Of a stretch of DNA of 13,402 nucleotides, positions 1-6,866 are shown in pieces. The position numbers and the translations under genes are program-made. The notes under the pieces were generated by a model. It was not told the origin of the DNA, made no database searches, and worked only from the letters and a program-made list of their open reading frames with translations. How positions within the stretch are numbered: position 1 is the stretch's first letter; each line of letters begins with the position of its first letter. This stretch comes from an uncultured Ignavibacteria bacterium (GTDB lineage Bacteria > Bacteroidota > Ignavibacteria > Tepidaquicellales > Tepidaquicellaceae), in assembly GCA_937974175.1 (NCBI GenBank), contig CALJIG010000005.1, positions 1 to 13,402 on the forward strand. The letters are read 5' to 3'.

Positions 1-2751
1 AAATTTGCTTTAAAAAGAAAGGTTTTAGTAATTGCCACGGCTGTTATAGCTTTGGTTTTTAGTATCATACTGTTCCTAAGGTTAGGTGGTGAGTTTATTC
101 CTAAATTAGATGAAGGCGACATAGCATATCAGATTGCAAGAGTTCCAGGTATATCATTAACGGAATCGAAAAGAATCGGAACAATATGCGAGCAAATATT
201 AATAAAAAAATTCCCTGAAGTTAAAACTGTTGTTACTAAAACTGGCGCAGCTGAAATTGCAACTGATCCTATGGGCGTAGAGTTCAGCGATGTAATTGTT
301 ATGCTAAAGCCGAAAGATGAATGGACAAGCGCAGATACAAAAGAAGAGCTTGTAGAAAAAATGCAGAAAGAGTTGTCGATTGTCCCGGGTATCGGCTTAT
401 CATTCACACAGCCGATTGAACTGCGCTTCAATGAATTAATGTCAGGAGCAAAAGGAGATATAGCAGTAAAAATATTTGGTGAAGATCTTTCGGAATTATC
501 TAAAGTGGGAAATGATGCTGCGAAGATCATATCCGAAGTTCAGGGAGCGGAAGACGTATCAGTCCAGCAGTTAGAAGGTTTGCCACAGTTGCAAATAAAA
601 ATTAGAAGAGATAAAATTGCTCGATACGGAATAAATATCAGCGATGTAAATGAAATTATTGAAACGGGGCTTGCCGGAAAAACAGCCGGAGCAGTATTTG
701 AAGGTGATAAGAAATTTGATCTTGTCATAAAATATAAACAGACTGACAGGAAAGACGTTCAGGATATAAAAAATATACTGGTGAATTCATCTAATGGGTC
801 AAAAATACCTATGAGTGAGCTTGCAGATATTAATATTGAAGAAGGGCCAGCTGAGATTACCAGAGACAACGGAAAACGAAGAATCATTGCTCAATGCAAT
901 GTACGCGGAAGGGATATTGAAAGCTTTGTGAAAGAATTGCAACTCAAAATAAAAGAAAATCTGAAAATGCCTCCGGGATATTCACTTGAATACGGTGGGC
1001 AATTTAAGAATCTGGAAAGCGCTAAGGAAAGACTTTACATAGCGGTTCCGGTTTCATTGTTCTTTATTTTTGCTTTGCTCTTTGTAACTTTTAATTCGGT
1101 CAAGCAAGGTTTGCTTGTATTCAGTGGTATACCATTTGCTATTGTAGGAGGAATTTTTGCATTAGTCTTACGGGACATCCCGTTCAGCATTTCTGCCGGA
1201 GTCGGCTTCATTGCTCTCTTTGGAGTTGCTGTATTAAACGGAATTGTCATGATTGCATATTTTAATAAGTTGGAAAAGGAAGGTGTGAAGGATGTTCATG
1301 AACGGATTATTTTAGGTACATCTGCAAGGTTACGGCCAATATTAATGACTGCTATGGTTGCATCCCTTGGATTTATTCCAATGGCGATTTCATCAGGTGC
1401 AGGTGCCGAAGTTCAGAAGCCGCTGGCTACAGTTGTTATAGGAGGATTAATTTCATCTACGCTTCTTACACTTATAGTTCTTCCATTATTGTATTCTATA
1501 TTTAACAAGAAAAGTAATTTTAAAATGAGCACCCATATTAAAGCAACAATTTTTCTTCTTTTTATGATAATTCCTTCGATTACATTTTCTCAGAGCAATA
1601 ATCTTGAGAGTCTTATTGAGAAAGGAATAAAAGGTAACAGTGAAATACAGTCATTTCGGCTGGCTGTCGAAAGAGAAGAAGCAGCCTTAAAAAAAGCGGT
1701 GAACATTCCAAAGCCCCAGTTATTTTTAGAATATGAAGGGGTAAAGGGCGGGCTGGAAAATTTTGAAAGCAGGAAGATGGGCATTTCCCAAGAGCTTGAA
1801 TTTCCTTCTGTTTATTTCATGCGTTCAGATGTTCAATCTTTACAGATAGATATTGCAAAGGCAGAGCTTCAAAACAAGATAAACTCTGTTACAGCAGAAA
1901 TTAAGCAGCTCTATTATGCGGTAATCCGTAATAGCGCATTGAAAGATCTTGCAAAAGATAATGTAAGTATCAGTAACGATTTCTTAAGTGTAGCAGAAAG
2001 AAAGCTTGACGCAGGTGTCGTTACTTCACTGGACGTGCTGAATGCAAAGGTTAACAAGACAAGAGCAGAGAATGAGCTAAAGAATATTGAGAATGACTTA
2101 AGAAAGACATTTACGGATTTTAGGTTATTATTGAATGCCGACGAATCGGAATTAAAAATTACTATCGACACATCTACGCATTTCTATAACGTTCAGCTTG
2201 AGGAAGTGCTAAGCAGCGCTATGAGAAACAATCCCGAAATACTGCTAAGCAAATTGAGGCAGGATAAGGCGGAAAACAAAATTTCTCTTGCGAAATCATT
2301 ATTGCTTCCTAATCTATCATTGAAATATTACAATCAAAAATTAGGAACTGAAAGCGGCTACTATGGATTTGAAGTTGGCGTAGGTATTCCTGTATGGTTC
2401 TTTCTTGAAAATTCAGGAGAGATAAATGAAGCAAAGGTTGAAAAGAAAATCACGCAGACAGAAGAATATTTTACTATTAAGCGAGTTCAAGCTAATGTGA
2501 AAAATGCTTTTGAAGATTTTCTTAATTCAAAACGGCAATCAGAGTTCGTAAGTAAACAAGTGCTTGATGAAGCCAGATTAATTGTCGATGCCACCAGACG
2601 CAGTTATGAAGAAGGGACGGCAAATTACTCGGAATTTCTGCAAGCTTTGAAAACATTTATGGAAGTTCAGGGGGCATATACAAACAATTGGTATAATTTC
2701 AAAATTTCAATAATTAATTTAGAAAAGCTTACAGGGAGAGTTTTAAAATGA
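1..2751 (+). CDS. czcA: CzcA-type RND metal efflux pump fused to a TolC-like outer-membrane channel (5' end missing)
   Basis: This is the C-terminal part of a proton-driven heavy-metal RND permease followed, in one reading frame, by an outer-membrane factor. The frame is open from base 1, and TTG 52 lies inside a transmembrane helix, so the real start is upstream of the window. Visible in order: TM7 (about 22-80), the second periplasmic porter half (about 85-1010), TM8-TM12 (about 1030-1500), a signal-peptide-like segment beginning at ATG 1525, then a helical TolC/CusC-like domain (about 1600-2748). The FTQPI...RFNEL signature and the LDEGDIA stretch match CzcA. Sites equivalent to the CusA methionines are Gln (130-132), Phe (283-285) and Glu, and the CusA Glu/Lys relay positions are Leu and Ile (GVAVLNG, RLRPILMT), as in CzcA proteins. 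This points to Zn/Cd/Co rather than Cu/Ag. Single-chain RND-channel fusions of about 1,440 aa are known in Bacteroidetes. The stop overlaps the adaptor start (ATGA). Confidence 0.93.
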   Translation, partial: KFALKRKVLVIATAVIALVFSIILFLRLGGEFIPKLDEGDIAYQIARVPGISLTESKRIGTICEQILIKKFPEVKTVVTKTGAAEIATDPMGVEFSDVIVMLKPKDEWTSADTKEELVEKMQKELSIVPGIGLSFTQPIELRFNELMSGAKGDIAVKIFGEDLSELSKVGNDAAKIISEVQGAEDVSVQQLEGLPQLQIKIRRDKIARYGINISDVNEIIETGLAGKTAGAVFEGDKKFDLVIKYKQTDRKDVQDIKNILVNSSNGSKIPMSELADINIEEGPAEITRDNGKRRIIAQCNVRGRDIESFVKELQLKIKENLKMPPGYSLEYGGQFKNLESAKERLYIAVPVSLFFIFALLFVTFNSVKQGLLVFSGIPFAIVGGIFALVLRDIPFSISAGVGFIALFGVAVLNGIVMIAYFNKLEKEGVKDVHERIILGTSARLRPILMTAMVASLGFIPMAISSGAGAEVQKPLATVVIGGLISSTLLTLIVLPLLYSIFNKKSNFKMSTHIKATIFLLFMIIPSITFSQSNNLESLIEKGIKGNSEIQSFRLAVEREEAALKKAVNIPKPQLFLEYEGVKGGLENFESRKMGISQELEFPSVYFMRSDVQSLQIDIAKAELQNKINSVTAEIKQLYYAVIRNSALKDLAKDNVSISNDFLSVAERKLDAGVVTSLDVLNAKVNKTRAENELKNIENDLRKTFTDFRLLLNADESELKITIDTSTHFYNVQLEEVLSSAMRNNPEILLSKLRQDKAENKISLAKSLLLPNLSLKYYNQKLGTESGYYGFEVGVGIPVWFFLENSGEINEAKVEKKITQTEEYFTIKRVQANVKNAFEDFLNSKRQSEFVSKQVLDEARLIVDATRRSYEEGTANYSEFLQALKTFMEVQGAYTNNWYNFKISIINLEKLTGRVLK

Positions 2752-4028
2752 AACACTTAAAAATAATAGCATTACTTTTTTCACTTAGTATCTTAGTATC
2801 CTGTGGTAAGAAACAGGAACCCGTAAGCGAAAAGAAAGAAGAACATCACGAAGAAGAAAATAAAACTGAAGTATCTCTTTCAGGAGAGCAGATAAAATTA
2901 ATGGGTATTGAAGTTTCACCCATATCTGATATTAATATTTCAGGATACATAAAAGTCACAGGTGAAGTGAAGATAAATCAGGAACAGGAATCAAAAGTGG
3001 GCGGGATTATTTCAGGCCGTATCAAATCTGTCAATGTTAAAGAAGGTTCAAACGTTAGTTCCGGTCAGGTACTAGCTACTCTTGAAAATATTGACCTTGT
3101 AAGTATTCAGACTGATTACATTACTTCTAAAAACGAGGTTGAATATGCTAAGCAGGAATTAGACAGGCAGAAAAGAATCAGTGATATCACATCTAAGAAA
3201 TCAATTGCTGAGCTTGAAGCAAATTATAAACGGGCTCTAACAAATATGCGGTCACTTGAACAGAGACTTTCAAGCTATAAGATAAATAAAAACCGTTTTG
3301 ATAACGTGGGCGAAGATACAACGGTAAATGTTCAGAGATATTATTCCATTACTTCGCCAATATCAGGGAATGTGGTATCACGAATGATTACTGTTGGCCA
3401 GTTTGTTGATCCTTCTACTGAAATGTTTCATATTGTAAATACTTCAACTGTGTATGTTGATTTGAATATATTTGAAAAGGATTTAGCTAAAATTTCCAAA
3501 GGTCAAAAAGTAAAAATTGAAACTTCAACATATGGTGATGAAGTATTTGAAGGAAATATTTCAAACATTAATTCTATTTTTGATGATGCTAGCCGTACAG
3601 TTAAGGTTCGCGTATTAATAAAAAATAAGGGGAATAAACTTCTGCCTAATATGTTCGTAACGGCAAAGATATTGGTTGATGAGAGCAATGTTAAAGCCGT
3701 GCCGAAATCCGCTCTTGTAGAAGAAGGAGAAGAGAAGTTTATCTTTGTTAAGACAAATGAAAAGCACGAAGACGAACATAAAGAACCCGGGCATAAAGAA
3801 GGCGATAATGATGCAGAACACAAAGAAGATGAGCATAAAGGTGAACATGGACATGAAGGCGGAGTAGTGTTTAAAAAAGTTATGGTAAGAACAGGAGTTG
3901 AAGATGATAAGTATATTGAAATATTTCCGATTGAAACTATTGAAGGTGATAATGAGGTTGTAACTTCAGGAGCATTTTATTTAAAGTCAGAACTCAAAAA
4001 AGAAGAATTAGGTGAGCATGACCATTAA
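2748..4028 (+). CDS. czcB: CzcB-type periplasmic adaptor lipoprotein of the RND pump, with His-rich loop
   Basis: Membrane-fusion protein (426 aa) that should bridge the RND pump and its channel in the periplasm. A lipoprotein signal (MKHLKIIALLFSLSILVSC) places the acylated Cys at residue 19, anchoring it to a membrane. Then come a short His/Glu stretch (HH at 33-34), a biotinyl-lipoyl half-motif (GGIISGRIKSVNVKEGSNV, about 85-105), a coiled-coil hairpin (about 115-190), the second lipoyl half (SPISGNVVSRMITVGQFV), beta-barrel and membrane-proximal domains. An acidic, His-rich insertion carries seven His between residues 340 and 369, and the protein ends in GEHDH. Such segments bind Zn-type metals in related adaptors, so metal capture is inferred here. 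The start is chosen because it gives the lipobox and a 4-bp ATGA overlap with the upstream gene, implying translational coupling. The downstream ATPase gene follows after 18 bp. Confidence 0.93.
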   Translation: MKHLKIIALLFSLSILVSCGKKQEPVSEKKEEHHEEENKTEVSLSGEQIKLMGIEVSPISDINISGYIKVTGEVKINQEQESKVGGIISGRIKSVNVKEGSNVSSGQVLATLENIDLVSIQTDYITSKNEVEYAKQELDRQKRISDITSKKSIAELEANYKRALTNMRSLEQRLSSYKINKNRFDNVGEDTTVNVQRYYSITSPISGNVVSRMITVGQFVDPSTEMFHIVNTSTVYVDLNIFEKDLAKISKGQKVKIETSTYGDEVFEGNISNINSIFDDASRTVKVRVLIKNKGNKLLPNMFVTAKILVDESNVKAVPKSALVEEGEEKFIFVKTNEKHEDEHKEPGHKEGDNDAEHKEDEHKGEHGHEGGVVFKKVMVRTGVEDDKYIEIFPIETIEGDNEVVTSGAFYLKSELKKEELGEHDH

Positions 4029-4046
4029 TAATAATAATAAAATATA

Positions 4047-5918
4047 ATGGATAAGAAGTTAAAATTTTTAATATTTTGTATTATTTTAGTTGGAATTTTT
4101 GAGATACTATCTCTTAGCGATATTCATATAAATAAATATTTTGCGATTCCTTTTTTTGCTTTAGTATCAATTGCCATCGGGCATGATACATTAAAGAAAG
4201 GAATCATCAATCTATTCAAGTTAAACTTTCGGAGCATTAATACCCTTATGACAATTGCTGTCATAGGGGCATTTTATCTGGGAGAGTATCCAGAGGGGAC
4301 TATAGTCATAGTTCTATTTACGCTTGGTGAATATCTTGAAAGATTGGGAGTGATTAAAAGCAAATCAGCAATACAGGCGCTGCTTGATAACTCTCCTAAA
4401 ACTGCATTGCTGAAAGGAAATATAGAAAGTACTCCTATTGATAATATTAAAATTGATGATGTAGTTGTAATAAAGCCAGGAGACTTGATTCCTTTAGATG
4501 GAATCGTAACAGAGGGAGAATCTTCAGTTGATGAAGCTACGATTACGGGGGAACCTATTCCGATTGATAAGCATAAGGACAGCAAAGTTTTCGCGGGAAC
4601 ACTGAACAAGCAAGGTTATCTGGAAGTAAAAGTTTTAAAAGAGGCGAAAGACTCCACACTTGCAAAAATAGTTGAGCTTACCTTTAACGCCACTAAGACA
4701 AAAGCGGAGACGCAGAAATTCATAGAAAAATTTTCAAGTTATTATGTACCTCTAATTATTTTCTCTACAGTACTTGTAATAGCTGTACCTGTGTTGTTTT
4801 TCGGAGGTGATTTTGATGCGTGGTTTTTAAAAGGATTAACATTACTGGTTATTTCATGTCCGTGCGCGCTTGTAATTTCAACTCCTGTCTCAATATATTC
4901 TGCCGTTGGTAATGCTTCTAAAAAAGGTATTTTAATAAAAGGCGGAAAGTATCTTGAAGCAATGGGTGAAGTAAAAGCGATAGCATTTGATAAGACAAGG
5001 ACATTAACATTCGGCAAGCCTGAGATAAGCGATATTATTCCCTATGGAAATAACTCCCGTGAAGATGTTTTAGCATGCGCTTCAGGGTTTGAAGTTTTCT
5101 CAGAGCATCCTATTGCTCAAAGCATTGTAAACGAAGCACGTCAGGAAAATATTCCTATACATAAAGTAGACGATTTTATTTCTATACCCGGCAAAGGAGT
5201 TAAAGGTAATTGCACAGTGTGTTACGATTCTCACCATTGCATTGGTAGCCTTCAGTTTGTTACTGAAGAGCATAAGGTAAAAGAAGAAATAGTTAAAGAA
5301 GTTGAAGCGTTTCAGAAGCAAGGAAAGACGACGATAGTAATTAGCGGTAACAAAGGAGTCGAAGGCGTAATTGCTTTAAGCGATAAAATTAAGCCAGAAA
5401 GCCAAAAAGTAATTGATGAAGTGAAAGAACTTAATATTAAAACGATTATGCTTACAGGGGATCATAGTTCTCCTGCAAAGTATGTTGCTGATATTCTTTC
5501 TATTGACGATGTGAGAGCAGGTTTACTACCTGAAAATAAATTAACTGAAATTATTTCCCTTAAAGAAAAGTATGGTAGTATTGCAATGATAGGGGATGGA
5601 GTTAATGATGCTCCCGCACTAGCTTCTGCCGATGTAGGAATTGCAATGGGAGCTAATGGCTCTGATGCGGCAATAGAGACAGCTGATATTTGTCTGATGA
5701 ATGATAATCTTTCACTGATTCCTTTTTTAATAAAATTGTCCCGTAGAACTCTTTCAACAATAAAGATTAATACATTTTTTGCGATAGGCATAAAAGTTCT
5801 TTTTATTGTACTGGCGATAGCGGGGTTAAGTAATTTAGTAATGGCCATTTTTGCTGATGTTGGGGTAACAATATTGGTAATTTTGAATAGTTTGAGACTG
5901 TTGAAATTTGAAAAATAA
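4047..5918 (+). CDS. zntA: P1B-2 (ZntA/CadA-type) metal-transporting ATPase with a DKTRT phosphorylation motif
   Basis: Inner-membrane P-type ATPase (623 aa) of the Zn2+/Cd2+/Pb2+ exporter class. It lacks the usual N-terminal HMA domain and starts directly with TM helices. Motifs seen: actuator TGE (167-169), metal-site CPC (271-273), HP (354-355), TGD, GDGVND (516-521), and in the last helices Lys583 (GIK) and Asp604 (ADVGVT), which match the Lys and Asp that define ZntA-type Zn/Cd sites. The phosphorylation motif reads D315-K-T-R318-T instead of DKTGT. The codon is AGG at 4998-5000, one base from GGG. The acceptor Asp is intact, but that Gly is close to invariant in the superfamily, so activity is uncertain; a sequence error is also possible. 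The nucleotide-binding domain carries a Cys/His cluster (C389, C392, H396, H397, C398). The gene is the last of the operon, 18 bp after czcB across a run of TAA/ATA triplets. Confidence 0.92.
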   Translation: MDKKLKFLIFCIILVGIFEILSLSDIHINKYFAIPFFALVSIAIGHDTLKKGIINLFKLNFRSINTLMTIAVIGAFYLGEYPEGTIVIVLFTLGEYLERLGVIKSKSAIQALLDNSPKTALLKGNIESTPIDNIKIDDVVVIKPGDLIPLDGIVTEGESSVDEATITGEPIPIDKHKDSKVFAGTLNKQGYLEVKVLKEAKDSTLAKIVELTFNATKTKAETQKFIEKFSSYYVPLIIFSTVLVIAVPVLFFGGDFDAWFLKGLTLLVISCPCALVISTPVSIYSAVGNASKKGILIKGGKYLEAMGEVKAIAFDKTRTLTFGKPEISDIIPYGNNSREDVLACASGFEVFSEHPIAQSIVNEARQENIPIHKVDDFISIPGKGVKGNCTVCYDSHHCIGSLQFVTEEHKVKEEIVKEVEAFQKQGKTTIVISGNKGVEGVIALSDKIKPESQKVIDEVKELNIKTIMLTGDHSSPAKYVADILSIDDVRAGLLPENKLTEIISLKEKYGSIAMIGDGVNDAPALASADVGIAMGANGSDAAIETADICLMNDNLSLIPFLIKLSRRTLSTIKINTFFAIGIKVLFIVLAIAGLSNLVMAIFADVGVTILVILNSLRLLKFEK

Positions 5919-6090
5919 TTGTGATTTGCAGAGTGTCTTGAAATTTAGAGTTTTAAATTCTATTGGAATTTGGAAAATATTTTGATACTTCATTCTTTGT
6001 GGTTCCATAAAGGAAGAGAAATTTATGCAGGATTTAGATTTAAGATATTGCGTTAAAAACAACATTACCAAACAATTTAAAATAAAAATT

Positions 6091-6819
6091 ATGAAATCTT
6101 TATTGTTCCTTATAATGATATGCGCCTTTGCCACTGACGCATATTCACAGAATTTCCAATATGTGAAATTCGGTTCGGACACTGCAGTTTATACAGGCGC
6201 TGAACCTGATGCCGAGTACAGCTGGGCCTATATAAAAAATACGGGAAGTGCTCCGTTGAATTTAAGGTTTGAAAGAACATTTGAAAATGTCCCCCCTAAC
6301 TGGACAAGTTCCCTTTGTTACGAATTATGCTATGCACCGTTTATAAACATTATTCCTCCTCCTCCTGATCCTCCAATAATTTTGGGTCCCGGGGAGCAAG
6401 ATACTATGGATATAGTCTGGTATGTCCCTAACAATGGGTTTGGGAAAGTAACGGTAAAATTGTATAATACAGATAACGCAACACAATTTATCGAAAGAAC
6501 ATTTTATGTAAGAAGAGGAACAGTTGGAATTACTCCTATCAATTCTATAGTGAAATCTTTTGAGTTGAAGCAGAATTATCCAAATCCTTTCAATCCGACA
6601 ACAAACATAAATTTTTCAATCCCTAAAAATCAGAACGTAAGCCTTAAAGTTTATGATATGATGGGAAAAGAAGTTGCCAACCTTGTGAATAATGAATTCC
6701 TGAAAGCAGGGGAGTACAAAGCAGATTTTAATGCAGCAAATTTATCATCGGGAGTTTATTACTACGCTCTTAAGACAGATGAATTTACTTCAACCAAAAG
6801 CATGCTCTTAATAAAATAA
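6091..6819 (+). CDS. Secreted protein with type IX secretion (Por) C-terminal sorting domain, function unknown
   Basis: A 242-aa exported protein. ATG 6091 is chosen because it begins a clean Sec signal peptide (MKSLLFLIMICAFATDAYS, cleavage probably before QNF). The in-frame ATG at 6025 would add 22 polar residues and bury that signal. The middle (about 25-150) looks like a beta-sandwich domain with an NTGSAPL strand and a close Cys pair (SLCYELCYA, possible disulfide). A proline-rich loop (PPPPDPP) follows, then a PGEQDTMDI turn, resembling Ig-like domains common before sorting tails in Bacteroidetes. The last 75 or so residues are a type A sorting domain: NYPNPFNPTTNI, VYDMMGKEVA, LSSGVYYY and the terminal KSMLLIK, normally removed or used for surface attachment after crossing the outer membrane by T9SS. 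The gene is separated by 172 bp from the ATPase gene and is probably expressed on its own. No specific role can be assigned; a link to metals is only positional. Confidence 0.88.
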   Translation: MKSLLFLIMICAFATDAYSQNFQYVKFGSDTAVYTGAEPDAEYSWAYIKNTGSAPLNLRFERTFENVPPNWTSSLCYELCYAPFINIIPPPPDPPIILGPGEQDTMDIVWYVPNNGFGKVTVKLYNTDNATQFIERTFYVRRGTVGITPINSIVKSFELKQNYPNPFNPTTNINFSIPKNQNVSLKVYDMMGKEVANLVNNEFLKAGEYKADFNAANLSSGVYYYALKTDEFTSTKSMLLIK

Positions 6820-6829
6820 TGTTACTTTT

Positions 6830-6861
6830 ACGGCTGATTGATATTCGCATCATTCAGCCGT
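6830..6861. terminator. Hairpin between convergent genes, probable transcription terminator
   Basis: An inverted repeat has arms ACGGCTGATTGAT (6830-6842) and ATCATTCAGCCGT (6849-6861). Twelve of 13 positions pair around a 6-base loop (ATTCGC). It lies 11 bp after the stop of the secreted protein gene and 6 bp before the end of the minus-strand copB, so it can serve transcripts from both sides. On the plus strand it is followed by TCTATTTAT, a weak T-rich stretch. On the minus strand no T-run follows, so termination there is less certain. Confidence 0.7.
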
Positions 6862-6866
6862 TCTAT

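Noticed and set aside
52..54. TTG as start codon of the first gene
   Set aside because: The frame is open back to base 1 and TTG lies in the middle of a TM helix of a pump whose N-terminal half is missing. The gene begins outside the window.
3503..3854. Two minus-strand ORFs opposite the adaptor's His-rich region
   Set aside because: They are antisense shadows of low-complexity coding sequence and show no protein-family features.
5942..5971. Overlapping weak inverted repeats after the ZntA-type gene (AATTTA/TAAATT and AAATTC/GAATTT)
   Set aside because: Arms are only 6 bp, AT-rich and without a T-run. They are too weak to call a terminator. No clear promoter motif was found in this 172-bp spacer either.
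6025..6090. Upstream in-frame ATG for the T9SS-sorted protein
   Set aside because: It would place 22 polar or charged residues before a well-formed signal peptide. ATG 6091 is the better start.
5835..6182. Minus-strand 115-aa ORF spanning the spacer before the T9SS gene
   Set aside because: It overlaps the ends of two real genes, has biased AT-rich composition and shows no recognisable domain.
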